Assembly (NCBI GenBank): GCA_000310025.1
Contig: FN648785.1
Coordinates: 113,246-173,673 of the forward strand
DNA: 60,428 nucleotides
Source: Ectocarpus siliculosus
Lineage: Eukaryota; Sar; Phaeophyceae; Ectocarpales; Ectocarpaceae
Direction: 5' to 3'
This document shows, one piece after another, positions 1-10,975 of this stretch. Made by a program: the position numbers and the translations under genes. How positions within the stretch are numbered: position 1 is the stretch's first letter; every line of letters begins with the position of its first letter. The notes beneath the pieces were generated by a model, which had not been told where the DNA came from, searched no databases, and was given only the letters and a program-made list of their open reading frames with translations.

Positions 1-3000
1 CTTGGGGCGAGGCACCCCCTGCGTTGGGAAGGAGATGCAGACTGGTTCAGCTTCTGCGCGGCGTCTTTTGCGGACTCCGCCCAGAGCTGGTCGCCCCGAA
101 CGCTCAGCCCGCGGATACGAGAAAATCCAGCGGGGCCAAGTATCTCTTGGGCAGCGCGGCGAGACGCCTTGCCGACCTTGAGGCACCTCTGGATGGCGCT
201 CTCGACGACGCCGTTGTACTGCTGCACGCCGGGAGGGGAGTACTCGATCGCGATCCCCATGCTGGCACAGAACTCCTTGAAGTCGCCGCTGGTCCAGAGG
301 GCGTCACAGTCGCCCCGGACGCACTTGATCGCGGTGCCAGCCTTGTGGGCGGCGTCCACGACCATGCGCTTGAAGACCGCCAACGCCTCCGACTTCCGCC
401 GCATGGCATAGCAGACGATCCAGCCCGTGGCGGCGTCCACACCGAAGAGCATGTAGTGGTTGCCGCCGATGGTCGCCGTGTACCCGCCGCACATGTCGAT
501 GTGGAACATGTCGTTCGGCGCCCTCTTGCCGCGGTATCCGCCCCCCTGCTTCGGCACCGGTGCCCTCGTCCCCCGCGCCGGCAAGCACCACCGGCAGCTG
601 TCCATTGTGCCCGTGAGGGTGATTCCGTGTTGTTTTGCGGATAACCTCAAGATTGGTTCGGACAAGTGGCCGGCACGGTTGTGGAACGTGTTAATATCCA
701 TAACCTTTGTTGCATTGCCGACATGGAAAGGCGTCTTACCCGGACCCAACACAGCCAAAGCACGATCACACTCAGCACCCTCCCAAACATCTATCATCTT
801 GGCAGAGGATTCTGCCGAAACATCCGTCACGCGGGGGGGTTCAAAATCCGAATCCAGAAGGCAAGTCAACACTTCAGATCTCTGGGCATGCATAAAGATG
901 TTCAACATGCAGGAATGGGCCCATTCTCTCGAGGGGTCACTACTCTCGGCAGTAGAGGCCGGCTTCACCAGAAAACTCTCACGCGCAACATTCACTTGAG
1001 ACACATCTTTGTGGGGAAGGCGGGAGGCGAAAAGGGAGTCACTTGACACTCCACGGATGAATCGTAGTTTACCGTGCAGCAGTTGAGTTCCGCTAGGGTT
1101 TATGCGGACTTCATGCTTGTGCGAAACTTTCCAAACCGAAAAAAGATTGAATCCACACCCGGGCACAAACAAAACTTCTGGCACAGTAATGTCTATGTCT
1201 TCCTGTTTCCCGTCGGCTCCGATTTGGTGGAACCGAAGGTCTAAGCTTCCTACAGCTGCAACCTTGATGAGAGCCGAGTCTCCAATTTGAATAAATTGTT
1301 CATCCTGGCCCAAGTGGCGAATGTCGTACATGTGATCTATCTGGTTCGAAATCATCGCGCTCGCTCCAGAATCGGCCTGCCACTGCTCGCTACCCTTCGG
1401 ATTCGGCATGTACGGTTGGCATAGAAAAGCTTTGTCTACTGTGGGACGCTTGGTGACACGAGCTACAATTAGCATTCCAGATACATCAGAGGCAGCAGGC
1501 ACAATCTTATCAGGCTCAGCAGTTGCGATCACAGCAGGCATAGAAGGCACCCTCACATCATGGACAGCATGCATTATCCCATCAGACTCAGTACTCACAA
1601 CCACGTCAGGCACAGCGGGCACAATCGCATCAGTCTCATGAAAATCGGTCTCCTTCTCATAATTCTCGAACATCGCAGACAGACTCGGAGAAGCAACCCT
1701 GTGCAAATCTTGCTCAGAAAAACAGTGATTCCTCTCGTGACTCGCAAGCATTTCAGGGTCAACACCGGGTACAGCAGGTACGAAAACGTCAGACGCCTTA
1801 AAACCAAACGCAGACTCAAGAAAAGAATCAAACTTGCCTCGAGGGCACACACTTCGTGCCATGAAGAGACGAAGAGGGGCGTCGCCAGCAGGAGGTAGAA
1901 CGTCGCCTGGATCTGGAGAGGGAGAGGAGGAGGAAGAGGCCGCCTGAGGCACGCCGTGGTACTGCTGCTGCTGCTGCTGCTGCTCAAAACTCGCCTGCTG
2001 CTGCGGGAAGGGCGCCGGCTGCTCCGAGACGTAGAAGGCCTCGTTGTAGACTCTCGGCTGATACGCGTCAGGACCTGCAGCAGAAGGGCAGTATGTTACG
2101 TTGGCCTCCTGCTGCTGGTGCGGCCCGCCGTCTTCGGAAAAATAGCCGAAGCCAAATCCCCCGCCGGCGTTGCCGTAGGAACCGCCGCTGTGGTTCCCCC
2201 CGTGAGCCGCGAGCCCATACCCGTATCCCGCCTCGGAAGGTGATGGGGCCCAGCTTGGCGTGGGTGCCGGCGCCGACGTTTGCTGCCATCCCGAGCTGCT
2301 TTCGCCACCGAACGAATCTCCGCCCCCGATGGCCAGGTGAGCCGGAAAAAAGGGCCGCGGGACGCTGGCAAGCTGCCCTGCAGGTACGTTGGCCGGCGGG
2401 AAATTGCCCCCGCGGCCGCCTCCTTGCCCACGGCTGTCGTAGGGGCGAGGCCCGTAGCCGCCGTAGCCCCGTCCCCCATCGTTGCGCCCCTGCATCTGCC
2501 CCCCAGCTCCGGGTCCTGGCCCACGCGGCGGCCCCTGATGCGCAGGAGGGTGGCCCTGACTCCAGCCCGCACCGTTTTGGAATTGGTACGACTGCTGTAC
2601 TGATGGACCACCAACCCGCCCCAGGTTCTGCGATCCGCCTCGTGGATGAGCGGCCGCCTCGGCGTCCCTCCTGCCGCTCAAGTACGCGCTGACCTCGTTG
2701 TAATTCGCCAGGAACTCGCTGCGCAACTTGTGACAGTCAGCGGTCGCGTGCGAGCTGTTGGGCCCGTGGTACTGGCAGATGTACGGTCCCAGCTGCTGCT
2801 GCTGCTGCTGCTGCTGCCGCTGCTGCTGCTGCGGTGGCTGCATCGACGCCTGTGGCTGCTGCTGCTGCTGCTGCGGTCCGCCGTGACCGCTGTGACCCAT
2901 GCCGACAATGGCTGGTCTCCTCTGCCCGCCGCCCCGGCCCATGCCGGCAGCGACGAGGGCGTGCCTCGTCTCCTCTCCTCTCTCTCCAGACCTCCGCTCG

Positions 3001-3885
3001 TACCTCTGCTCGTGCTCAGCCGTCCTCAACGCCTCCTGCATTTGTGCACTCGACAACATCGGGTGAAAAAGGACACGCTCTTTAATTTTCTCAAACTCTG
3101 GCAAAAAACCCCGAGCGATGTGCTTGCACATGGACACTTCAGCACGATTATCACCGTATGACACCAGTCTCATCCAAAGCGCCTTAGCTCTACCGAAGTA
3201 GTCCATCAAACTTTCTTCATTCCTCTGACACAGCACATTCCACTGATCATCAAACGTCTGCCTCTCCTCGTTTTTACTGCGTCGGTAGTAGTCCAAGAAA
3301 ATTTTGTACCCTGCTTGCGGACTCTCCGCTGCGAGCAATTGCCCTTGAATAGATTGTGCCGTGATCTTTGACAGCATGAAAATCCATACCTTCCTAGACT
3401 GCTTTACTCTCTCCTCACCAAACGAACGTTTCATCCAATCCACATTCACTTGAGCTGCAGCTACAGGAATCTCTGGGCCTCTCATTGCGTCAACCATTCC
3501 CTCGTTCTCCATCCACGCTTCAACTCGTGAAAATCCGCAACGCAACCTCCATCGATCGATTTTTGAGGAAATCATCACTCCAAACAGGGACCTCGACTTT
3601 CTCCCGCTGTTTCAACTCTACTGTCTGGGCGCTAGACGTGCCTGAATGGGCACGATGCCCCTGGTCCTGGGAGTTTGCCGTGAAAGCATGCTTGAGAAGG
3701 TCGACCAGCTGACGCATCGAGTCTTGCTGATCTCCCCCCGCCGCCGCTCTCCCTCCCAGATTGTCTTGTTCTTCTGCATCGGCGGTGAACGAATAGTTGG
3801 TTCCTCCATCGCCGGTGCCTTCTCCCGGGGAAGGATCACCATGACCTTGTCCCCCCGGAGGCTGTCGTCCGTCTCCATCCGGCAT
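1..3885 (-). pseudogene. Ty1/copia retrotransposon gag-protease-integrase, partial, gag frameshifted
   Basis: One minus-strand frame is open from about 3536 to the left edge and encodes gag, protease and integrase in Ty1/copia order. Gag has a UBN2-like core, two poly-Gln tracts (about 2790-2870 and 1966-1987) and a Cys/His cluster (CQYH...H...C) near 2720-2780. The aspartic protease shows WQADSGAS near 1365-1385. Integrase has an HHCC-like region ending CRWC near 590-610, then catalytic Asp at 495-497, Asp at 309-311 and Glu at 201-203. The last two are 36 codons apart, the exact D35E spacing of retroviral-type integrases. The gag N-terminus (Met at 3885) lies in another frame that stops at 3520, so a one-base indel near 3520-3545 breaks gag. 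Reverse transcriptase and RNase H would lie left of the window. The element would copy and insert itself if intact; this copy looks dead or recently damaged. Confidence 0.9.
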
Positions 3886-3933
3886 CTTGCGCGCGTAGAC
3901 ACAGCGGCCACTCTCTTGATCGAAACGCTAGCG

Positions 3934-4455
3934 TGTTGAGTAGCTTTGTGCGTGGGTGCCTCGGCGCGGGGTCCCGTAGTGGGAAACAAAAGGTGCCAGC
4001 AGCTGGGTACTGCCAACGGTCAAAATGTAGAAACTATCCGCGGGCGTGAAAGCCCTTCTACGTGGTGGAGCGTGGAAGCTCGTGTATAATATAGTTGTGG
4101 CGTGGAAGCCGGGTGGCGTGGTAGCCCTGATGTAAAGGTATATGTAGGGACGTGGGAGTCCTGAAGGCGTGGAAGCCGGGTTGGCGTGATAGCCGGAGTA
4201 TGGGCGTGGAAGCCGGGGTTGGCGTGAGAGCCGGAAAAAGGACTTGATTATACACAGAAAAAGGAAGTGAGGAACCACAAGCCACGCACACAAATTCCGT
4301 TGTAGACACCCATACCCTCAAACCTGCAATATGTGATAAAGTTGGTACCACCAAATCTAATCCATAGCAACCATTGAACCCCCAAACTCCCCGCTCCATC
4401 TGCTCGGGAAATTCTTGCTCGCAATAATCTGTTGATGCTGTGAGTACATCCAACA
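3934..4455 (-). repeat. Candidate 5' LTR of the copia element
   Basis: Read on the minus strand, this 522-bp stretch begins TGTTG at 4455 and ends CAACA at 3934, a short inverted terminus typical of copia LTRs. It lies 48 bases upstream of the gag Met. A TATA-like run (TATAATATAC sense) lies near 4083-4095. No tRNA-iMet primer-binding site is obvious next to its end, and the matching 3' LTR would be outside the window, so the boundaries are inferred. Confidence 0.4.
4035..4235. repeat. Degenerate GGCGTGGAAGCCGG repeat inside the candidate LTR
   Basis: GCGTGGAAGC-like words followed by CCGGG recur at least six times at uneven spacing (near 4072, 4111, 4171, 4187, 4206 and 4221). Variants such as GCGTGGTAGCC and GCGTGATAGCC suggest decay of one unit. 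No coding sense is visible. The position, within the U3-like part of the putative LTR, is compatible with a tandemly repeated promoter element, but nothing proves that. Confidence 0.55.
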
Positions 4456-4556
4456 CAATCCCTCAAAACATAAAATCACCGAGCCGATGGCTGAGTTTTG
4501 TACCACCAGCACCGGGTCATCATGTGCTACGCATTCTCCGCGGCCTCACCATGTTA

Positions 4557-4835
4557 AAACAGCTAAAAAGCAGGGTTACTCACGGAGTAGAACCGATCCG
4601 CGGAGCGTTTTTTTTTTTTTTTTTAGTTCCACGGAGCGGTGCGGGCGGAGCGGTTTTTTGTATTTGAAAATATCACGGAGCGGTGCGGAGCGGTTTGTCC
4701 GAGGGCAATAGTCTCACCGAGCGGGTGATGTACGTTATCCTTATTCGTGCCCATGGGTACCCATGGGCACGCCTGTGGGTACCCATGGTCATGCCCACGG
4801 GTATCCATGGGTACCCATGGGGCGTGGGTACCTAT
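4557..4835 (-). repeat. Composite palindromic repeat, copy E1 (CGGAGCGG block plus CCATGGGTACCC block)
   Basis: From 4561 to about 4715 lie repeats of CACGGAGCGGTGCGGAGCGG with T-runs. From 4749 to 4835 lie overlapping palindromes GGGTACCC and CCCATGGG. The junction word at about 4737-4763, read on the minus strand, matches 16175-16201 (copy E2) over about 27 bases with one difference. The outer end (about 4569-4587) matches, inverted, the end of copy E3 near 17479-17500 except for a one-base indel. Shared ends in opposite orientations indicate a dispersed unit. No protein is encoded. Confidence 0.7.
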
Positions 4836-4839
4836 GGGT

Positions 4840-5880
4840 AACGACGGTGGAAATTGCAAAACTCCCTCTGTTAGATGTAGTATGCGTACGTACTCCTGGT
4901 TGTGGACACTTTGGGTTCGGCACCCGGCATTTTCTTCCTCTCGGCAGTCACTCTCTTTCTCGGGGGCACACAGCGGGTAACGCGATGCAACACTGCGCAT
5001 GGCTGGTACTCGTAAGCCATTCACCTGCGGCGCCTGTCCTTACCGTTCAACCTCGCGTAAACTGGATGCATACCTGCGCTATGCTTACTTACCGCCCATG
5101 ACAAAGAAAGGCGATGATCCATCACCTAGCAACATATTTGAAGGCATAACTGACGGAGGAAATATGTATATACGAAGTGTAAAGATCCCAGAGCAAGTAT
5201 TTCAAGCGGAAGGTCATCAGCTACCAAGGGCAGGTAGCCGGAAACGCTACTCTAGTCAGATGGCCTTATGGTCGGGGTCGCGTCCCCCCCAGCGAAGGGG
5301 TATCGGGGGCGCTTGAGGGTTAGCGCCCGTGAGTTGCCGCCCCGGTCGCAGTTTACAGCCTTGGTGTACGTACCAACAGCGAATAACTCGACTCTCCGCT
5401 TTTGTTCATGGCCACAACTTGTACATCATGCTGATTCCATTGCTGCTGCCGCCCCAAGCGTCACCGCAGAGTCCATCGACAGCACCGTTGGCCTTTTAGA
5501 CTTTGCGGCGGGCACGGTGATACGCTGCGCAGCAGTTCAACTAGGCTGAGCGTGTGCACCCAACTTTGGTAATAACGTAGATCATGTGTGTGATTGTTTG
5601 GGGTTGTGTCGCAGTGTACGGCGAATGGAATAAGTGTGGTGTGTTCTTTGGATAAAACGAGAAAAAAAAAAGGTAATAATGCTCGTGGTAGAAAATATTC
5701 ATGCGTGAGGGGCCTTGTCAACGGAGGGTTCTATGCGCCACATCTTCCCAAAGATTGCTTTGTTGTCCTGGGCACTCTTGTCGTCGTCCTCGTGCAAGAA
5801 GAGGCGGGAGTCCGCTGGCACAACCTCTCACGGAGGTTGGCAGCCACGAACAGTGTACATGGAAGTTGTTGCTGACCCCC
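4840..5880. other. No recognisable gene
   Basis: An open frame at 4999-5316 (plus, 105 codons, with a CGAC/CPYR Cys pair near its start) has no domain I recognise and no clear splice or start context. Nothing else in this stretch resembles a gene or known repeat. Confidence 0.3.
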
Positions 5881-5892
5881 CAGCCATGTGAA

Positions 5893-6017
5893 CTTCCATG
5901 GAAGTCGCCCACACTTCCATGGAAGTCAGTTTCGAGCTTCCATGGAAGTTAAAATCAATGAACTTCCATGGAAGTATGTACTGCTTCCATGGAAGTAAAC
6001 ATCTACTTCCATGGAAG
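5893..6017. repeat. Array of six perfect CTTCCATGGAAG palindromes
   Basis: The 12-bp palindrome CTTCCATGGAAG occurs exactly at 5893, 5914, 5937, 5963, 5984 and 6006. Start-to-start spacings are 21, 23, 26, 21 and 22 bases. The intervening 9-14 bases differ from one another, so this is not a simple tandem satellite. Most copies extend to ACTTCCATGGAAGT. A half-site GGAAGTTG precedes the array near 5861. No coding content is evident. Confidence 0.95.
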
Positions 6018-6539
6018 CTACGCACATATGGACAGTAATGTAGAGGACTGCTACAAGGCTGAACCACGTGCTTTGGTACTTACAAGGGACATCGAACGCT
6101 AAATTACTTGTAATTGTACGTGCTGTTCGTTGCCGTACGCAGGAGCTGCCGACAAGGATTGGATATTTCTTGTCCACACACACACCGGTGTTAACCCCCT
6201 CCTGTGTAGCCTTGGATGGTTGTAGTTGTACGGAAAAACGATACTGAAAGTGTACTTTTTATTACTCTGCGTACAATGAAAAGTGTCGTATACGTCTCAC
6301 GACGAAAATGGGAGTACTGTCGCCATACCAAGTTGGACGCCACCAATATAAACCTGGGAAGGCCGTGCAAAAATGGTCATGCACGTACGCGGTTGTCGTC
6401 ACCTTGAAGCCTCTCACCGAAAACACACCCGCGGACGCTCTTGCCGATACACGGTATACATACGAGAACAAGGCAACAGGTAACGACCACTCAGGCAGCC
6501 GCAAGGATGTTACTTCCATTGTGGGATAGAATAACCTTG

Positions 6540-6690
6540 GAGGACCCGCTGATGGTAGTAAGTCGTTCCATACTTCGATTGAAAACACTAAACAACTGCG
6601 AGAGAGAAAAACCCATGAGGACCCGATGATGGTAATAAGTCGTTCCATACTTTGATTGAAAACGCCAAACAACTGCGAGAAACAAACGTG
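6540..6690. repeat. Tandem duplication, unit about 77 bp
   Basis: Two adjacent copies begin GAGGACCCG(C)TGATGGTA near 6539 and 6616. Both continue through AAGTCGTTCCATACTT and AAACAACTGCGAGA with a few substitutions. No coding function is evident. Confidence 0.85.
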
Positions 6691-6908
6691 GCACAACACG
6701 AACGACTGAAGTCCCACAAAGAAAACCAGGGAATACCCCGCGTCGGAAAATGCGCGGGGCGCCATTCGTAAACCTCTTCACCCCACCGTGCCAGAGCGAG
6801 CTCGAGTGCCCTTGACTACAAAACCACGATCATTCATCACGAAGTATGGAGCTGGCCACCACCAGGCATTTCCCCGCAAAGTACTGCGCGCTTCAAGTGT
6901 TTATCCTT

Positions 6909-7907
6909 TCAACGAGTCAAAGATGCATCTCTAAACTGAACCCTCTTCAGCGACCTTGGCCACATGCAACCACACGTAAAACCGTCACCTGTAGACATCC
7001 CGTCAAACCTCAGTTCGACTATAGCTCTCGGCCAACGTACGCCTGACAGTGGTTGTTGGAAGCGTTTGCCAAACGACAACTCCTTCAGGGTAGGAGCCCA
7101 ACATGACTCGAGAGTGATTGAATGATCCCCGAAGGCAAGCGACTCCAATCCAGGCGGCCACTGCAAGGTGTAAACCTTCGTGTTGAACTTACCCCCAAGC
7201 ACCAGCGTCTTTAGGCTCGTAGGCAAAGTGGTTTCGCTTACATGCCACCCGCAGCCTGACCCAAACTCGAAAGCTTCTAGCGTGGACGGCCACTTAGCGC
7301 GTTCTACGGAAACCATGTCGTCGAAATCATCCGGGAACACAACTATATGCAAGTTCCTGGGCCAATGAACGGCATCAACCTTCTGGTTAAATATTAAGGC
7401 GAACGACACCTCCTACAGCCCCTCAGGCAACTGCATGCCTTGTATTGGGCTGTTGAAACTCCCCCCCAACCGTAGGACCTTGAGCGTGGCAGGGCGTACC
7501 ACAGGAGGCCTGAGCCCCCCGTTCTACGCACCCCCCAAGGTGAGATACTGCAGCTAACCAGGCCAGATAACGTCTAGCAGGTTCTGCTGGAACGCATCAC
7601 CGGCCGTCAGAGCGATCAATGCATCCGGCCAATGATAGCCGGTCAACGGCTGGTCAAAGCACGTACCAAACGCCAAGCGTTGCAAGCTACTGGGCCACCG
7701 GACTGCGGCGATTGGCTGGTTGAAGCATCCTCCTAGACGAATGTCCTCGATGGAATCTACGAAAGTCACACCTTCGATGGACCTGTTGAATGTGCTTTCT
7801 AGCGAAAGTTGCTTCAAATTAGGAGGCATACTGATGCTTTCGAGTGGCTGGTTGAAGCGGCTCTCGCAGCCAGATCCTGTTGTATTCTTATCCCTTACCC
7901 AGATCAT
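6909..7907 (-). pseudogene. FNIP-like leucine-rich-repeat protein fragment, three in-frame stops
   Basis: A single minus-strand frame from 7907 to 6909 encodes about a dozen repeats of roughly 22-24 residues with the pattern FNQPL..V.WP.SL..L.FG, resembling FNIP/LRR repeats. Recognisable units include SRFNQPLESISMPPNLKQL and FDQPLTGYHWPDALIAL. The frame is interrupted by TAG at 7554-7556, 7524-7526 and 7413-7415, while repeat periodicity continues unbroken across each stop. This is therefore a decayed gene rather than separate small genes. Such repeats form solenoid protein-binding surfaces; the partner is unknown. The 5' end is not clear. A shorter relic of similar type lies at 10080-10465 on the same strand. 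Confidence 0.75.
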
Positions 7908-8056
7908 TCGATGTAAGTATTGGATTTGGTTGGGTGAGGCCTCCTGCGCCGGCCTGTGGTCTCGCCCATTATTTTCTTGTTAATTATCCGATCTGTCGCA
8001 TCTTAGTTATTGACCACTCACGCCTCTAAGCTAGGTCTCGCCCACCCAAACTTTCT

Positions 8057-9934
8057 TTATTTTTCGCGACGAGCACACGCAGAGAAATCGCATGTGAAGT
8101 CAGCCGACAACGGCAACGCGTTTGAGTCTGCGTACAGCTCGCTACGGGTCCTCTTGGAACCCGTTGCCCCCATACTAGTAGTGGCGCCAACATATCGCTT
8201 CGCTACACTCTCCGTACGCCACCCGGCAATTTTCATGATAGCGTCCATCGCCGTCCCGTCAAGCGGCTGCGCTACAGAACCTCCGACGCGGAACGTGTGC
8301 ATCGTGTAGCGGTGCGGCAGTCCCGCCGCTCGCAAATGCCCTTGTAGGGCAGCCGTCATCTGAACCGCCGTAAGCAGAGCGCCGCCCCGAGTTCCATCCA
8401 GCAGAACGATAGGAAACAGATGCCCTTGGGACAAATCCCAGCCAATACGCTCCGCCGCACTGATGTAGGCCGTAACATTGCTCACCGCAAATAGACGGGC
8501 AAGCGACGTCCGGACGCACGACCATGGCATCAACAGAGTCCCGGAGGGTCTTGCCAAACTGGAAGTTGAAAATCAGACCCTGCCCCGCGGGCAACCGCAG
8601 AACTTGCGATCCCATAGTGAAGGAGAGATCATGGCCTCGCCGCATGGAGGCGAACGCCAGCGAAAACAAAGCGACGTCCCTGGTGAGCTCAATACGTTCC
8701 GCCAAAGAGGACGCAGTCTGCGTGCGAGAGCGCATGTCCCTCAACAGATCGATGAGGACGTGCGGTAACATAGCCTCTGCCTGGTTGACAGCGACACCCA
8801 CACGTTTTTGTTCCTCCCCCGTGAAGACGAGGTAGGAGTCGAAGAGAGGACTACAACAGGGGTTGCCCGAGCGCGTGGCAGGGTCCCAGCTGCTGAATTT
8901 TCCCAACTGTTCTTGCATCGCCATCTTCAGCTTGGACATGATCCCTTTCTGCATGGACGCGGCGGCATACCGCTTAGCACATGGCGTGTTTGGAAGACAA
9001 TCGCGGCCGTGAGTCGTGCCGACACCAGGGCATGCCCTGTCGTGCACCCACTTGGTACCACTACTTTGTGTGTCCAAGAAGCAGAGATAGTCAAACACGT
9101 CTCGGTCCGACGCCTGCTTCCAACCCCGACGTTGTTCAGTCGCCGAAAGTATGAAAGTGTCGAACCCGTCCGCTACGGCGCACTTGCGCTGTTGAGCACG
9201 ACGGTTAGATGCGGCCGAGAGGACCTGATCACCACGAGCGCGCAGCGCGTCGAAATCGATCGACACCCGAGCCGCTTGAGGGTCACCCGGTACCGGACGC
9301 CCGCGGGCAGGCTGAACACCGCAGGACCAACAATAGTTGTAATGTCCCACGTTTTCCGCCTGGCACGACGAACACAGCCTTCTGACTGCAGGAGGCGGCC
9401 ATGGCGGAGCGCGAGTTCCACAGTGTACTCGGCCAGGAGCTTCTTCGCCTCGGCCTGGCGATAGGCAACTGACTTGTCGCCCGCCCGCGAAGTGGCCACC
9501 TTCCTGGCGCGCGCCAAAACTGCCGTGTAGGTCTCCGCCCCGGGAAGGGGCGGCAGCCGAGTGACCACCTCACCCAAACGGAGGACCAACTCCTCCACAG
9601 TGCCCTGATCGCAACCGAGCCGGTTGAGGTCGAACACCCGCCCAAGGTCCAGCGTTGCCCCTGCTCCCGGCACCAGCGCCGTGTAGCACGGCAGAGCGTA
9701 GGCCGCCGTGGTCGCGTCCACAAACGCGGCCGTCTGGCGGTCGGGCCGGGGAGGCAGCCCAGGTGGAGGCGGGGAAAGTGGTCCCATCGGCGCGCTGGCA
9801 GCCGCTGGGGCCGCGGCAGCCGCCGCCGGGGCAGCAGCCGCTGAGGAAGCAGGCGCCGCCGCTGAGGAAGCCGTTGTAGAAGAAGCAGCCGCCGAAGTCG
9901 CCACCGTGGAGCGCCGCGTGTTGCGAGGCGGCAT
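8057..9934 (-). pseudogene. Tyrosine recombinase (Crypton/DIRS-type), two frameshifts
   Basis: Three overlapping minus-strand frames (9934-9173, 9350-8259, 8557-8057) encode successive parts of one protein. The N-terminus is Ala/Pro-rich. Next comes a core-binding region with a Cys/His cluster (CPGVGTTHGRDC). The catalytic domain has Arg in MRRGHDLS, Lys in QFGKTLRDS, the HTFR box, Trp in AGWRTES and Tyr in KRYVG, so all expected catalytic positions of a tyrosine recombinase are present. Such enzymes cut and rejoin DNA through a 3'-phosphotyrosine. Frame shifts near 9240-9290 and near 8480-8520 are opposite in sign, so the first and third parts share a frame. No reverse transcriptase is adjacent, which favours a Crypton-like element over a full DIRS element. 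It lies between two LRR fragments. Confidence 0.8.
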
Positions 9935-10079
9935 GTTACGACTCTCAAATATATCCCTTCTCCTCGGTAGCTCCGGCGTATTTCGGGAGAGAAAAGGGGG
10001 ATTAAACTAGGTGGGGTCATTTTCCAACATCCTTTCTGGAATATCTGACTCTTCCCGATTTCGTTCCAAAATCTAGATG

Positions 10080-10465
10080 CGTCTCAAATCCGAGATTACG
10101 AACGACATCACCTCAACGTTGGCCGGCCACACCACTCAGTCCATGGGCAAATCGAACCAATCCTTGGCCCGAAATACACGCAAGTGACTCGGCGGCAACA
10201 TGCGAACATGTGATTGCCCGCTAGCGGACCATAAGTCCGCGGAAATCGACAGCATCCTGACGCCGTGCATGTTGTCGTGGAACTTGTTAACAGAAGGGGC
10301 GGGCGTACATGCCGACCAAGTAATCGCAACCGCAGTCGATGGCTTCAGCTTGGTTAGCCACTCTACCAATTCTCTATCGTATGTCGGCCCCTGGTAAATT
10401 TCGTCGCCTAGGGTACTCCTGAGGAGAGGATCCAGCATCCCTCTGTGGGTTACTGTGACACACAT
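10080..10465 (-). pseudogene. LRR/FNIP-like fragment with in-frame stop
   Basis: The minus frame from 10465 contains repeat-like segments (LPPSHLRVFRAKDWFDLPMD, then VVWPANVEVMSF) similar in style to the LRR relic at 6909-7907. A TGA at 10136-10138 interrupts it. It could be the upstream part of the same ancestral gene, separated by the recombinase insertion, or an independent relic. Repeat similarity is short, so confidence is limited. Confidence 0.4.
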
Positions 10466-10975
10466 CGCTGCTATGTTGCATATCTGACAGGGCGGGCTTC
10501 AACTCCTACGCTGAACTGCACTCCAACACGGCCGCCGCGGACGTCGGCGGCGGCCGGGAGTTGCGCCTCCTGGGTTCAGAGCTCCTGTAGTGCTGGGAGA
10601 TATACGCCGTGCTTAAGGCCGCAAATGATGTTGGTAAGAAAGTTGCGTTGTCCCCTTACTGCAACATGTTGTATTCTGTTGTGACAACACAGCAGACCTC
10701 TCCCCGCATTGGAATACATTTCCCATCGACGGCGAACAAAAATTAGTACCCAATCCCCAATCCGACCGCGTACAGGTTAACAGTAACTTCTCGTAGGAAG
10801 GATAAGGGAGCGCCGAGCAGGGGACATGCGTGCGAGCCTTTTATTTGGCAGTAGTCAATCGTTTGTTTCTTCTTGTCTTTCCTCTGTCATTACGCAAGGG
10901 GTGGGACACCTACCCGGGGTGGGAGATGTTTGACAAGCCTTAGCGGTTACACGAACGACCGCGCGTCCTCTACAG

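Noticed and set aside
1595-3161. Poly-Leu and poly-Ser proteins over the copia gag region
   Set aside because: They are other-frame readings of CAG/CTG tracts that encode poly-Gln in the gag frame.
5893-6017. CRISPR array
   Set aside because: Repeats are 12 bp and spacers 9-14 bp, far shorter than CRISPR units, and the genome is eukaryotic with no cas-like genes.
6262-6765. 167-codon minus ORF
   Set aside because: It spans a recent tandem duplication and shows no domain; probably fortuitous.
7413-7556. Reassignment of TAG to glutamine
   Set aside because: At least one stop replaces a position that is Phe in neighbouring repeats, needing two base changes from TTC, and the locus otherwise looks decayed.
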